Of a DNA stretch of 64,000 bases, positions 12,151-25,367 are shown piece after piece. Origin of the DNA: Lineus longissimus (Eukaryota > Nemertea > Pilidiophora > Heteronemertea > Lineidae). The stretch lies in the NCBI RefSeq assembly GCF_910592395.1, contig NC_088315.1, positions 20,130,219 to 20,194,218 on the forward strand, given 5' to 3'. How positions within the stretch are numbered: position 1 is the stretch's first letter; each line of letters opens with the position of its first letter. The position numbers and the translations under genes were made by a program. The notes below the pieces were generated by a model, which was not told the DNA's origin, did no database searches, and saw only the letters and a program-made list of their open reading frames with translations.

Positions 12151-12929
12151 TTCCTAAACAAATACTATAAAGAGCAAGTTAAAGCAGATTCGTATGCATA
12201 ATAACTGCACTACGGCATTGTGTACATGGATTTTCCTGACCATCAATAATAACCTATTTCCCCTATTAGGGGCCTCCGTCCTCACGGGCGTGGAGTAGAT
12301 AAAGTTAGTCGACGTTTAGAAGAGAAAGAGAACGAGAAACTGAAGAGAAAAATAGAAAAATTGTCTGAGGAAATTTTTCGCATTATATTACCTACCTGGG
12401 TTCAGTTGAGGCTAGTTTTCGGAGCTGAAGATCGAACCACGTGTATGGCAGATACCAAAATGATGATGATAGTTCTTGGGAGTTCAAATATAAGGAATTA
12501 TCAACGTGCCGGATGGTCAAGAGGTGGTCGGATGGTCGATGAGTGAAGTGCAAAAAAAACGGGTAATGTACATTGTACATGTAGATCCAGGCGCTGTTTT
12601 GAAATTTATATTCGATGAGTTTTACCACGGAAAACAGATGGGCAAGGGTTCTCCTGCCTACCAAATTTGAATAATTCGTGTTTGATGGACGTCTCAAGTA
12701 TTTACGTAATACTTGTACGGACGGAGTAAGCCTAAAAACTGCAACGATGTAAGCATGGGACAGATGGTCAATGATAATACTTGAAACCTTCAACGCATTA
12801 GGGACGATTATTCAGGTGAAAATCAATGGACTATCATTGAGATGCATAGAATCATCCTAATTTTCACTGCAGATAATGATGAGCTGTCAGTTTGGTAGTC
12901 TTGAATCATCTGCAATAACAGACGCCCGA
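12151..12929. other. Intergenic, nothing recognised
   Basis: No splice-bounded frame or repeat end seen. An A/G-rich tract at 12310-12365 is the only compositional feature. Confidence 0.35.
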
Positions 12930-13125
12930 TCAGGGTTTATAGATTGTGACAGAATGCGGGTATAGTGAATGAGCAGTCTCAGCCAGCACTGGATCATCTA
13001 CTGGGACAGCTAATGACGCCAAGGCGTGCATCTGCGGGTCTTCTGTAACAATGCTATTGCTATCCACTTCACTCTCAGACGCCTCATCTCTATCAGTCTC
13101 ATCCCCTACAAATTCAGAGGAGAAA
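12930..13125 (-). CDS. Possible isolated 3' exon, acidic, function unknown
   Basis: After a possible acceptor (CTGAATTTGTAG) an open frame encodes an acidic stretch (GDETDRDEASESEVDS) and then a less biased segment ending VTIYKP and a stop. The composition is more protein-like than that of neighbouring random frames. I find no partner exon, poly(A) signal or known domain. It may be a remnant of a gene or transposon. Confidence 0.22.
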
Positions 13126-13142
13126 GGGTCTTGACACGACAC

Positions 13143-14805
13143 GAAAGGGTCCTAATTATCACAAAATGCAATGTTAATACATTGAAGCCCTCAATTTGCT
13201 AATCATTTTGAGTTTTTATCAAAAATGTAATTTTTCAGAGAAAATTATATTTGGCAAAATCAAAGAAATAATGCATTAATTGAGAGGTTTTTCTTGAGCA
13301 GTGCTGTTTCTGGCGGTCATGATAGTTACTATGTGCATATACTCGATCTACCTCTCAATATTTCAGACAGCAGTGTCATTGTATCATCCATAATATGCAT
13401 TGGGTCACCTAACGGGGGAAAATGGACCACCCAAAAAACCCATCAGGGCCAGACTCGTCACATTTCCAGTCTTGTACGCTATTTGATTTGACAAAGTAAT
13501 GGTGCGGTCGTTCTATGAAGCATGTTACTACAGGGCCAACGACACACTTGCCGAATACATTTGTCAGATACATTCAAAGGAATCGATCGGCTGCTTTTTA
13601 CCACTGCTCAAATGGTTTATTCCTCTAATATTTCATTGGAATACAACATTTCTGAACGTTTTTGACGATTTTTAAATTGCCGTTTTTAATTGCTACTCAA
13701 GAAGTCCCCATGTACGGGTTGTTGCTGCATGGCCAAAGAAATTATGTCGAACCCAAATTGGCCTTCTCAACGTTATTGCAGTGTTCTCCGGAAGTTGTTG
13801 ACGTGGTGATTCGTTTTTCTTTTAACCGAGCTCCCGTAATAGTAAAAAGTATCGCAGATCAAATCGATCATTACATTTAATGAGTTCCGTCTTTACAGTG
13901 GGATTAGCTTGTATGGATTCGACTTCATGTTAAGCAGAATGCTGGTAGCGTAAATTTGTCAGCTCTTGTGTAGACCATGTTGGGTTAGGCTATGTTTGTA
14001 CACAGGCTGTGTCAACTTTATCCGGCGCTGTCAGTGGCATTCTGTAGCCAGGTCCACATTGAACAATAACACTCTATTCAAACCCCTATCACTTTAGAGG
14101 GGTTTGGATTTTAGGATGATACAATGATGATGTAATACTAGTCTTCATGTATGAATGATCAGGACATTAAGAAAAGGTCGTGCCTCATCAAAATGAATTT
14201 CTTTTCAATATCATTTTTTTCAACACTCAAGGCTTTCATTCCAACTGGCACACGCAATGTAATTAAGGGGTTATCATTTGTCTACTAAAAACTTAAAAGT
14301 AAAACACCTTGTCCATAGGCTACCGTGCTGATATTCACTCAGATGAATATTCATTATCCCCATGCAACCATGTTTTCAAAGACTAGGATATTTTTGATAG
14401 CAAACTGCAGTAAAGGAGCATATTACCACAGAACTCCGCCAACAATAGTTCCATCATTACCTTTTTTTAAAGACTGGATGTAATGGGGAAAACTTGAATG
14501 CTGGCTTTTATACAGATTTTCACTGTGTTCCTGACACTAATACTTTAATCGAGCCAACGAAGCTGCATATCTTACTAAATGCCACCCCACTTTCAGCAGG
14601 GGGCATGAAGGAGGCTGGCCATGAAGCTACTTTAATGCTATCATTGACCTAATGGACATCACCCCTTCATTCCTGATTAACAGGGGGTGAAGAGGTCATG
14701 TAACCATCGGGACAGGGGCGTGACATTGCTGATAAAATGTCGCCGTGACCTCTCATTAGTAAAGCGATTTTGATGAAATGAAAACAAGTTTTTATTCAAA
14801 GAGAC
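13143..14805. other. Intergenic, nothing recognised
   Basis: No gene seen. A perfect 8-bp stem hairpin (AAACCCCT ... AGGGGTTT) lies at about 14079-14106. It has no coding partner. Confidence 0.35.
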
Positions 14806-14807
14806 TA

Positions 14808-15120
14808 TATAGTGGAACCCCGGTCGGCGACAACCCCGGTGTAATGTTTTTGAGTGTTTCTGTTTTTGAGTGTTTCCCCTCATTGTTTGGGAACGCTCAA
14901 AAATAGATTGACGAGTTTTTCTGTGTATCCCCCTATTGAAAAGTCATGGTCTCTCTAGCTGCCTATTGTTTGGAAACACTGACACATGGGGAACAACCAC
15001 AGATGTTACACCGGTAAAGCGACCGACAATCGCCGGTCCCGAACTGTTTCATCTCTAATTACCATTACAAGACCCCGGTAACGATCTATCCATGCCACCC
15101 AACCGTCCGGCGTATGAGGT
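14808..15120. mobile_element. Diverged MITE-like element with TAGTGGAACC end
   Basis: The left end TATAGTGGAACCCCGG is followed by runs of CCCCGGT and GCGACCGAC, matching the interior of the element at 15539. It belongs to the TA-flanked CAGTGGAACC family seen elsewhere in the window. Its right boundary is uncertain. Confidence 0.4.
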
Positions 15121-15538
15121 TCGTCTCACCGCGGGCTTTTTGAATTGGCACTGATGCTATGCCCCCTGCTCGATGAATCTAAAAAACCACTGTGTCATAC
15201 TCCTTGCAAGTGGCAATTGATCACTGCAATATGAAAGTGGTCGCACAAGGCGATATTAGTTTTGTATAGAATCAATTTCCTGTTGTTATACGTCAATGTA
15301 GTCGACAAGCTTGTTTCTGGGAAGGAAGCTGTAGTTTAAATACTCTGAGACCATATTCTGAATGCAGTGAAAAGGTACATTCGTATCGTAATATAGCAAC
15401 GAGTCAGGTATGGCTACGTACCAAGCAGCGAAGACATAATAAAACGAGGTTGACAAGATTCAGAACGGAAAAATGAATGACTTTTTGGAGATTCGCGATT
15501 TCTTGCAATTGGCAAAATGTCGTCGAGTTGATTCATTA

Positions 15539-15780
15539 TACAGTGGAACCTCCGCGACCACCCCGGTAACGCGACCACCCCGCTATGACGACCAACAATC
15601 GCCTCCTCTCTTATTACCATTACAAGGCCCCCGGTAAGACGACCACCCCGTACCCAGACCACGACCACTGGATTGGGTGGTCCCAACGACCAAATCCACC
15701 CCTCTAACCCGACCAAAGGGTCTAATTGGATGTCGTAATCGGTCGCGACCGCGTCTCCAATTAACCCGGTAATTAACACC
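15539..15780. mobile_element. MITE with CAGTGGAACCTCC terminus
   Basis: The left end TACAGTGGAACCTCCGCG is flanked by TA, and the interior repeats CGACCACCCCG. The terminus is typical of pogo/Tigger-like (Tc1-mariner) nonautonomous elements. The right terminus was not located with certainty. Confidence 0.5.
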
Positions 15781-16904
15781 TCGGCGCAAAACTTGTAGTA
15801 AATGTAATTCAAACAAAAGCACGTCACTATATAATTATGGCTAGGCATAAGCCTATAGCATGACCGCAAAAAAGGGAGGGGATTAGTTTCGAACGAACGC
15901 TGCGTGTGCATTAGGTGCCATAATCAACTAGTATCCAGTTGCCATCCGAAACGGGTCGGTGGAAGCACTTACCGCCACGGATCATCGACCATGTCCGTTG
16001 CGGAGTGACGCACCAACCCCGCAACGGGTTGTATAGTGGAACTGTCTGCGTTTGCTTGGACTTTTTCCGCCCAGTGATGAGCCTTTGTTTAGCCCATTGG
16101 ACGTTTCCACTGTTTATTCGTTTATCTTGAAGAAAACCCCTGAACCCGAACTTTACAAACTGAAGTACACACTGATTCTCGATTGCAATGAAGATCTCAG
16201 CAAAACTGAATGTTACTGTTAGACCTATCTAAACTTTTCATCAGGTGGTCACGGGTTCGACTCCGCGGGAATCCACTACATTAGAATAAACAATTGGTCG
16301 TTGCGTCCTATCACGGCCAGCTTAGAGAGCGAATGGACTTAATCATCGAATCAATAGTGGCCATATCAATCAAATACAGTTACCCCTTTATTCATTCACG
16401 TATCTTTTTATGATTCATTCCCGGATTTTATTCGACATGATGCGGTCACCTGATGTCATCATAAAATGCGAAAGACTCGCGTATGGTTTTGATTAATACA
16501 GTAAGTTCCTCGAGAAATATTCTGACATGCTGAATAATTCGGTATTACATTTGGTACTAAAGGTATTCTGATCTGGATACCGTATCGTGTCATGCGTCAT
16601 TCACATTCATTGCGCTGGGATGGTACGCTGATCCTCTCGTGACCTGCGAGATGCCCCAGGGTTCCTCTGAACATTGGGCTATTTCATCCATTGTTTATTA
16701 ATGCATAGGTGTTGCTTATTAAACTTTGTAATAAATACCTCATTTCATGGAATTACCGGAGACGGCGAAGGGCAAGTTTCGGTCAGGTTCGTGGATACTT
16801 TACCACGTTTATCTCGGGCAAGTTTCGTTCAGGTTCAGGAAGACTAACCGAGCAGTGGAGGCCCTTTTTGGTTGGATTCCTGGACGCTTCATGCAATCAG
16901 CAAA

Positions 16905-16985
16905 GGAGACTCATGGCCTAGTGGTTAACACTGCTGGCTACTACAGGGTTCGATCCCGAGGAGAACCCAGGATTGTATTTCTGGA
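16905..16985 (+). mobile_element. tRNA-derived SINE head
   Basis: The A box (TGGCCTAGTGGTTAACACTG) and B box (GGGTTCGATCCC) sit at tRNA spacing, but the acceptor stem does not pair, so this is not a tRNA gene. A similar B box (CGGGTTCGACTCC) stands alone at about 16251. The SINE body probably continues to about 17200. Confidence 0.55.
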
Positions 16986-17209
16986 TGAACCGGCGTGACT
17001 TTAAAGGAACTAAAATACCTGGCCCCTCACATTCCTTCTGAATGAGACTTAAAACCAAGGTTCCTTGTATCTGCCAGGGCAGGTTGAAGACCCCACCTAG
17101 TGAGAAACATGAGTAGCTTGCGTGGACTTAACCTCTCGCTGAAGCTGGAGTCACTTGGCCAATGAAACCAATTGGTGCCTAAACCGTAGTGGCACTTAAA
17201 AACGTTCAT

Positions 17210-18380
17210 CTTCAGTGGTTGGAGAGCACTGTGAATACATGGCTACTGGCAAGTCGCGAGTCCTGGTCACTACAAAAGAGTCTGATCCTCAATGAATATT
17301 GTCACTTTATCAGATACTATCCCTATCTCTTATAACCATATCCTCCGGCCATCCGACTGATTCTCCCAGATTGCTCCCGTTTACACTACACCCGTTAGAC
17401 ACGAGAGATCACCATACAAATATGTCGTCATCCAGATCTCCCGTATTGAACACTTCTAATACTACTACGTGTTTCAAAAAACATTGAGACTTTGTTGATT
17501 TGATTCTGAATACATGTATTTGACAAGTTCTGTAATTCGGAAAATTTTCAGTTTCCGAATCATTCAGATTTTCAGAGCAGCAAGGCCGGAATTACAGAAT
17601 TTATTCCAGAAGTTGATCCTTTTCGGAGAAACAATATATCCAAATAGTCAAATATCTTGTGAAACACCTAATAGTCCTAGAATACGAAGGAAGAGCACCG
17701 CAAGGGCTGGCTGAGGAATCGCGGGAGTGATAGAAAACTAAAGCTCGGGGACATTTAGCCACAAGTAGACTAGATCAAAATATCGGATCGTCGGCTGCCC
17801 GTGGCCAACGATCAGACCAAAAAGTAATGGTCTCGTACAAACCTGCTGCAGGCTTATCGATGCAATAGCCAATATAGGACGCTTCGAAACGATACGTCAT
17901 TACTGAATACCCTGGTTAAAGATATCTTAGTCGATACCGTTGAGCGAGTCTTTTACACCGACACATTACGTTGTAGCATATAGCACGTTTTCGTGTATTT
18001 TCAAAGAATACTTATTAGCAATAAAAAATCTTGACGCATATTACATATCTATCTCAAGCATAAAGGAAGATTACAACCTAATGAGCTTTGAATATCTAAA
18101 ATTTCGCAGGAGATTTCCTGGCAGAGTCTTGAGATAATATAAGAAATATCGAGAGAAAAAATGCAGTGAACGTCGTCTGGCTAAATAAACCTTTCATTGA
18201 ACATAACAGAAAGGTGACACCTTTTCGATTATCAATATATAATGTTTCACCACGGTGGAGTGGTTGGTTCAATTTTGGTTCAAGACATGTACGATAGCTG
18301 GTATGATCAGTAACAAGACGTTAATAAAAATCATCCGCTTGCGTTATATCACAGTCTTTATTTGAAAGTATCTGGTTATA
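17210..18380. other. Intergenic, nothing recognised
   Basis: No exon, RNA gene or element end seen. Confidence 0.35.
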
Positions 18381-18386
18381 AATTCA

Positions 18387-18775
18387 GGCCTTTCGATTAC
18401 ATCATTTTCACACCGCTATACGGTGTAGGAAATTTGGCATGTCCCCAAATTAGGCCCTGAAAAAATGTCCCCAAAATAGAAAAAAAAAAAAAAAAAAAAT
18501 GTTTTTATTTTTTAAGGGATAATTTGACCCCTGAAGCGTTTTTGACACCTTAAATGACCAAATCTCATCCTAAATGGCCTAATTTGATACTTTTCATCCT
18601 AAAATTATGAGTTTTCAGATGCATGTGACAATGTCAGTCAATAAGGACGTCGATGTTCAGGCAAATTGGCACGACGAAATGTCCCCAAATTAAGCTAAAA
18701 AGCAAAAAATACATGTCCCCAAAATAGGCTAAAAAAATACAGGGTGTAGAGGTCTCCATGTAATTGAAAGGCCTG
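18387..18775. mobile_element. MITE with CAGGCCTTTCRATTACAT inverted ends
   Basis: The left end CAGGCCTTTCGATTACAT and the inverted right end ATGTAATTGAAAGGCCTG differ at one base. The interior has several ATGTCCCCAAAWTAG motifs and an A homopolymer (about 18481-18500). Target-site duplication is unclear. Confidence 0.65.
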
Positions 18776-19700
18776 TATAATGTATAGAGTTCACGTTTTC
18801 ATAAGTAACGTGTCAATGTTTACTTTTCATGCGTTGGACGAAGAACGAACAAGTCATTTCCAAAGAGCGGGCTACATACGATTCACGATGTCACTTTTCA
18901 CCCTCACGTCGTGTTTTGTCAAGCTGAGTCAGTTAACTCTTAACTCGTGAGAAGTGAATCATGACAAGTGACACAGTGAACCCTAATATCTCGCCTCGTA
19001 AGCCGCTTGGTTCTTCCTTAGGAGAACACAATGGAATACGCAATTATTACCATAATAGGGGTGTCGTACAGTGAGGTTGTCCATTATGCACCCCGAAGAG
19101 GTTTTCAGGTGAATCGAAAAAGCCTTACGGTTTTTCAGAGTCAACTGTACGAGGTGCATGTTTGCGTCGGCTGGTAAATCCCTTTAAACTTATTCAAAAC
19201 CTCATAGTCACATTAATTTCCAAAGGTGTAGTGACTGTCTCATACATATGTCATCATTAAGGTTTCAATCCTAGCGCTTCTCTTGGCTCACGCGAACGCT
19301 ACATGCACAGAGGATGACGATCGACCGGGCCGTAGCTAATTTAGTCGTTCATTGCCAATGACAGAAAGGTGACACTTTTTTCGATTATAGTTTCCTTGTC
19401 ACCACTAGATAAGCAGGCAGTGGAGATAATTCAATTTTGGTGCAGATATATCACAAGACTGATGGAATATAACATTAAGACGACATATTTTCGTTGAATG
19501 TTAGATCGTAGCGAGTAGCACAGCCGTACATGTAATGAGTTAGTGCAGGCTTTCAGCAGCGCGTATACGGCGAGGTCCCTAATGAGCGGCGGCCCTGGTG
19601 GCATGACAGCCATTATTCTGACATTTGGCGAAGGGCACTAAAGCTGGTTTGTCAGGCACGGGAAGAGAGCGGGTGTGGTCAGCAGACCCCGATTGAACTG

Positions 19701-21676
19701 TTACAGTTGATATTGCATAATTATTACGTTTCTCACAGTGCGTATCATGGGCGCCACCAGTAAATGTCCGTACTGGTCGGTAGCGATAGAAAGAGGGTCT
19801 CTGGGCCAACCCGAACTTATTCCGTTTACTAGGGACATATTTACAGATTGGTTCCTACCAAACGTAATTCTTAACACCAATAATACAGCAGGATGCCAAT
19901 AATCCCCAATTCGAACCGGAATGAAAAGCCCTTTTCCGGAAAAATTATCCCAACTTGGCAGGAAGGTGAGACTCGTGTTGAGTTTCTTACGGAGCCGCCA
20001 TCGCATTCCCCGCCGAAAATCGCCCGTCAGGCCGGTAGACGTATTATGATGGACAGAGTAGAACACTTCAATGGTTCGAGCACATTGCGAGTATACATAT
20101 ATGTCATGCTTTGACCAGAAAACGAACGGACACAACCCTGGCGGGTGTTTTGTAACTAAAGTGGGATTGGTCAGTGATAACATCTGTGTCGTTCTTTGCA
20201 TCACGACGTCCAATAATAACAACCCGAAACCATATTTCCTGCTAAGATTTATGTGGTTATGAATGAAACAAGGTGTCTTATTTTTGGTCACAACCGATGT
20301 CCAGAGAAACATTCTCTTTTCATCGGGCGACATCGCCGCATTATCTGATCGTCCTCTAATGTGGTAATCAATCGTAATGTCCGATACCTTTTCGCCGGTT
20401 AAATTAAAAAGGGCCATCGTTAAACCTGAGTCTTCATTGTTTCTCCTCATAAGAATAAGGTTATCCTTGTAACAGAGAACTTTAGTAAACCGTTGTTGCT
20501 GGCGAAATAATACCTTCTGGTATGAGCTTCTGTTAACAGTGCCCGGAAAATACGATATAAGGATAGTTGATTCTGTTTTATTATAATTTTTATCTAATTC
20601 TTCTTTAAGGAACAGAAAAACCTCTTGTTTGAAACAGTATTCTATTCCAACACGTTGAGGTTTTCCTGCGGTTGACAGACTAATAGATTTCTCGTGACGA
20701 TATACCAGGTCTACTGTGTTAACCTTGATAGAAATTTTATGCAATATCAACTGTTTTTGTAAAGTGCTTTATCCGACCTCAAACTGTCTCAAAGTGCTTT
20801 ACAACAATGGTAAATGTTATGGGTCAGAACATCATCCTTCTTCTTCTCCCATCGGAATATATGTCGTTTGACTCATTTTAAGGATCACAGTGATATCGAT
20901 TTATTTCCCTGCAATGATTATCGCTTGAGACAAAAATCGCTCGGGTGTGTGTGCATGGCGTCACAGGTTACAGCAACAAATAAGGTCATCGCGGTAAGCT
21001 GCATCAATAAACTACTCAATACATTTTGAATTTGAGATATAGGTTAGGTATAAGTCTTAAGTCCCTGCGATGCGAGACAAAAATATCTCGAAAAGCAGTG
21101 AAAATCGGCTGGCGCAGTGATCTGCTTAACTCTGGACCTACATAATAGCAAAAACTCATGAGAGTTTTTTTATAATAGGGATAATGCTTGGATTCACTTT
21201 GAATTATGCAATGGCCCAGTCAAGGCGATTTGAAGATATTGGCGGCCGTACAAGGAGGGGCGGAACGAGAGTTCCAGTCATGCGCAATTAGGATCCAGGC
21301 TTAGATAAACCTTCTGATCCCTTGATACGCCATGACATACCTTCTTCAACCACATACAGATGTCGATCTCCCCTGCTCTGAATGAATACAACTCGCATGT
21401 CCCCTCAAATAACACAAAGTTGAAGCCCGGCGACCTCACTTCTAGAGATGCTGCAACTGAACATTGCAGCAATGAGCGAGCGTTTGACCTATAGTAAGTC
21501 GACATCGGAACATCTGGTTTTGATTTAAGCATTTGTTTAGAAACGGTACCTTTTTCACAGACACACGAAGCCCAAAACTGAGCCAATATCAGACCACAAA
21601 CTATTTTTTTCTGGGCCGCAGCCATGAAAAAATTGATCATCATCGGTCCCCCAATTTTAAGGAAGACGGTCATCAA
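19701..21676 (-). CDS. Secreted PAN/apple-like plus beta-propeller-like protein, copy A
   Basis: Two exons on the minus strand: 21676-21341 and 20750-19701. The first ends AAG|GTATGT and the second starts after ACAAAAACAG; both are phase 0, giving 461 aa. If translation starts at the later Met (21625) it is 444 aa, which places a basic n-region and hydrophobic core (VCGLILAQFW) correctly for a signal peptide. After it comes a PAN/apple-like segment (LLQCSVAAS, GFNFVLFEGTCELYS), short of the full six cysteines. The 349-residue exon 2 lacks Cys-rich modules and ends with a blade-like PLSIATDQYGHLLVAP, typical of NHL or TolB-type propellers. Several NxS/T sites fit secretion. A secreted adhesion or lectin-like role is inference. 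The acceptor has a poor pyrimidine tract, so a small extra exon is possible. Confidence 0.65.
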
Positions 21677-21843
21677 ATTATATTATTTTCAATATTTCAA
21701 ACGCAACCTTAGAATGACGCCCTCTATCGTCCAGCACTAACAGTGACGTCTTTCTTCGGTGTGGTAGCGTAATGCCGTAGTCAAATTAGCCCGATTCGAG
21801 TTTTGATTCTCCACCTGTACATCAAGACAGGCGCTGAAACAGC

Positions 21844-21878
21844 TATATAAAAAGATGGGAAGTTCTTTGATGACGTCA
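21844..21878 (-). promoter_or_regulatory. CRE plus TATA promoter of copy A
   Basis: On the minus strand a perfect palindromic CRE (TGACGTCA, 21871-21878) lies 21 bp upstream of a TATA-like box (TTTTTATATAG, about 21843-21853). Transcription would start near 21815, leaving roughly 140-190 nt of 5' UTR before the candidate start codons. Confidence 0.5.
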
Positions 21879-22166
21879 GTACAAATTGGCTAGGATACAT
21901 ATGTAAATTACTGCTTTTTGAAAATTTGACGATCGTCGTGGTCAATGACCAGAAGTATTGAGATGTCGTTATTGTCTGCTCTTCATGCATTTGAATGATA
22001 ATAGTCCAACAAGGAGATGGTACTACATTGTATTGTCAGTTCCTCCTTGAAAATGGCGATGCCGAATTTTTCCACAAACTTCAATCGTCGGAGTCGGACA
22101 CAATAGGTACTGTCAGTCGACAGGCGCAAACGATCATACAGTAAGATTAACATCAATGGGACTGAC

Positions 22167-22312
22167 TAGTTCTGTCCTTAATAGAGAGGTGTCCAGTCCT
22201 GATTATAGAGGTCAAATTGAATGGAAATAAGCAAATTGGGACCAAAAATAGTGTCCTTGATAGAGAGGTTGTCCTTAATAGAGAGGTTTCCGCTAAGGGA
22301 GGTTCCACTGTA
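22167..22312. mobile_element. TA-flanked MITE (CAGTGGAACCTCCC family), unit A copy
   Basis: The right end, read on the minus strand, is CAGTGGAACCTCCCTTAGCG, and the interior repeats CCTCTCTATTAAGGAC. Related copies lie at 25368-25513, 40100-40297 and 50122-50321. It is pogo/Tigger-like by terminus only; no transposase is present. Confidence 0.6.
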
Positions 22313-22935
22313 GTTGAGACTCAACTTGTCGTAAAAGCATCGACACGCGCCCCGATCTTGGTTCAGACACCGTCGTTTCGCACCATGATAATCATTCATG
22401 AGCACTGAACGGTAAGTCATTGTACTGCCATGAGAATCATAGTCACATTAATTTCCAAAGGTGTAGTGACTGTCTCATACATATGACATCATTAAGGTTT
22501 CAATCCTAGCGCTTCTCTTGGCTCACGCGAACGCTACATGCACAGAGGATGACGATCGACCGGGCCGTAGCTAATTTAGTCGTTCATTGCCAATGACAGA
22601 AAGGTGACACTTTTTTCGATTATAGTTTCCTTGTCACCACTAGATAAGCAGGCAGTGGAGATAATTCAATTTTGGTGCAGATATATCACAAGACTGATGG
22701 AATATAATATGAAGACGACATATTTTCGTTGAATGTTAGATCGTAGCGAGTAGCACAGCCGTACATGTAATGAGTTAGTGCAGGCCTTCAGCAGCGCGTA
22801 TACGGCGAGGTCCCTAATGAGCGGCGGCCCTGGTGGCATGACAGCCATTATTCTGACATTTGGCGAAGGGCACTAAAGCTGGTTTGTCAGGCACGGGAAG
22901 AGAGCGGGTGTGGTCAGCAGACCCCGATTGAACTG

Positions 22936-24877
22936 TTACAGTTGATATTGCATAATTATTACGTTTCTCACAGTGCGTATCATGGGCGCCACCAGTAAAT
23001 GTCCGTACTGGTCGGTAGCGATAGAAAGAGGGTCTCTGGGCCAACCCGAACTTATTCCGTTTACTAGGGACATATTTACAGATTGGTTCCTACCAAACGT
23101 AATTCTTAACACCAATAATACAGCAGGATGCCAGTAATCCCCAATTCGAACCGGAATGAAAAGCCCTTTTCCGGAAAAATTATCCCAACTTGGCAGGAAG
23201 GTGAGACTCGTGTTGAGTTTCTTACGGAGCCACCATCGCATTCCCCGCCGAAAATCGCCCGTCAGGCCGGTAGACGTATTATGATGGATAGAGTGGAACA
23301 CTTCAATGGTTCGAGCACATTGCGAGTATACATATATGTCATGCTTTGACCAGAAAACGAACGGACACAACCCTGGCGGGTGTTTTGTAACTAAAGTGGG
23401 ATTGGTCAGTGATAACATCTGTGTCGTTCTTTGCATCACGACGTCCAATAATAACAACCCGAAACCATATTTCCTGCTAAGATTTATGTGGTTATGAATG
23501 AAACAAGGTGTCTTATTTTTGGTCACAACCGATGTCCAGAGAAACATTCTCTTTTCATCGGGCGACATCGCCGCATTATCTGATCGTCCTCTAATCTGGT
23601 AATCAATCGTAATGTCCGATACCTTTTCGCCGGTTAAATTAAAAAGAGCCATCGTTAAACCTGAGTCTTCATTGTTTCTCCTCATAAGAATAAGGTTATC
23701 CTTGTAACAGAGAACTTTAGTAAACCGTTGTTGCTGGCGAAATAATACCTTCTGGTATGAGCTTCTGTTAACAGTGCCAGGAAAATACGATATAAGGATA
23801 GTTGATTCTGTTTTATTATAATTTTTATCTAATTCTTCTTTAAGGAACAGAAAAACCTCTTGTTTGAAACAGTATTCTATTCGAACACGTTGAGGTTTTC
23901 CTGCGGGTGACAGACTAATAGATTTCTCTTGACGATATACCAGGTCTACTGTGTTAACCTTGATAGAAATTTTATGCAATATCAACTGTTTTTGTAAAGT
24001 GCTTTATCCGACCTCAAACTGTCTCAAAGTGCTTTACAACAATGGTAAATGTTATGGGTCAGAACATCATCCTTCTTCTTCTCCCATCGGAATATATGTC
24101 GTTTGACTCATTTTAAGGATCACATTGATATCGATGTATTTCCCTGCAATGATTATCGCTTGAGACAAAAATCGCTCGGGTGTGTGTGCATGGCGTCACA
24201 GGTTACAGCAACAAATAAGGTCATCGCGGTAAGCTGCATCAATAAACTACTCAATACATTTTGAATTTGAGATGCGAGACAAAAATATCTCGAAAAGCAG
24301 TGAAAATCGGCTGGCGCAGTGATCTGCTTAACTCTGGACCTACATAATAGCAAAAACTCATGAGAGTTTTTGATAATAGGGATAATGCTTGGATTCACTT
24401 TGAATTATGCAATGGCCCAGTCAAGGCGATTTGAAGATATTGGCGGCCGTACAAGGAGGGGCGGAACGAGAGTTCCAGTCATGCGCAATGAGGATCCAGG
24501 CTTAGATAAACCTTCTGATCCCTTGATACGCCATCACATACCTTCTTCAACCACATACAGATGTCGATCTCCCCTGCTCTGAATGAATACAACTCGCATG
24601 TCCCCTCAAATAACACAAAGTTGAAGCCCGGCGACCTCACTTCTAGAGATGCTGCAACTGAACATTGCAGCAATGAGCGAGCGTTTGACCTATAGTAAGT
24701 CGACATCGGAACATCTGGTTTTGATTTAAGCATTTGTTTAGAAACGGTACCTTTTTCACAGACACACGAAGCCCAAAACTGAGCCAATATCAGACCACAA
24801 ACTAATTTTTTCCGGGCCGCAGCCATGAAAAAATTGATCATCATTGGTCCCCCAATTTTAAGGAAGACGGTCATCAA
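22936..24877 (-). CDS. Secreted PAN/apple-like plus beta-propeller-like protein, copy B
   Basis: Exons 24877-24542 and 23985-22936, with the same splice sites and phase as copy A. The reading frame is intact. Relative to copy A I count nine amino-acid differences over 461 residues: Gln/Arg and Ile/Leu in the signal peptide, seven in the propeller-like exon. Silent changes number only about four. Both copies therefore look functional, and selection on protein sequence since duplication appears weak or directional. Confidence 0.65.
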
Positions 24878-25044
24878 ATTATTTTATTTTCAATATTTCA
24901 AACGCAACCTTAGAATGACGCCCTCTATCGTCCAGCACTAACAGTGACGTCTTTCTTCGGTGTGGTAGCGTAATGCCGTAGTCAAATTAGCCCGATTCGA
25001 GTTTTGATTCTCCACCTGTACATCAAGACAGGCGCTGAAACAGC

Positions 25045-25079
25045 TATATAAAAAGATGGGAAGTTCTTTGATGACGTCA
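25045..25079 (-). promoter_or_regulatory. CRE plus TATA promoter of copy B
   Basis: TGACGTCA at 25072-25079 and TATATA at 25045-25050, identical in spacing to copy A. The duplication carried the promoter with the gene. Confidence 0.5.
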
Positions 25080-25367
25080 GTACAAATTGGCTAGGATACA
25101 TATGTAAATTACTGCTTTTTGAAAATTTGACGATCGTCGTGGTCAATGACAAGAAGTATTGAGATGTCGTTATTGTCTGCTCTTCATGCATTTGAATGAT
25201 AATAGTCCAACAAGGAGATGGTACTACATTGTATTGTCAGTTCCTCCTTGAAAATGGCGATGCCGAATTTTTCCACAAACTTCAATCGTCGGAGTCGGAC
25301 ACAATAGGTACTGTCAGTCGACAGGCGCAAACGATCATACAGTAAGATTAACATCAATGGGACTGAC

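Larger units (their letters stand above)
19203..22437. repeat. Tandem duplication, unit A (3235 bp)
   Basis: Bases 19203-22437 and 22438-25637 align end to end at very high identity. The unit contains a whole gene, its promoter and a MITE. Unit A has about 34 bp near 21040-21075 that unit B lacks. The units abut directly with a short shared sequence (AATCA) at both right borders, consistent with unequal or microhomology-mediated duplication. Confidence 0.95.

Noticed and set aside
15414..15911. A 165-codon minus-strand frame
   Set aside because: It overlaps the CAGTGGAACCTCC MITE, whose GC-rich repeats keep frames open.
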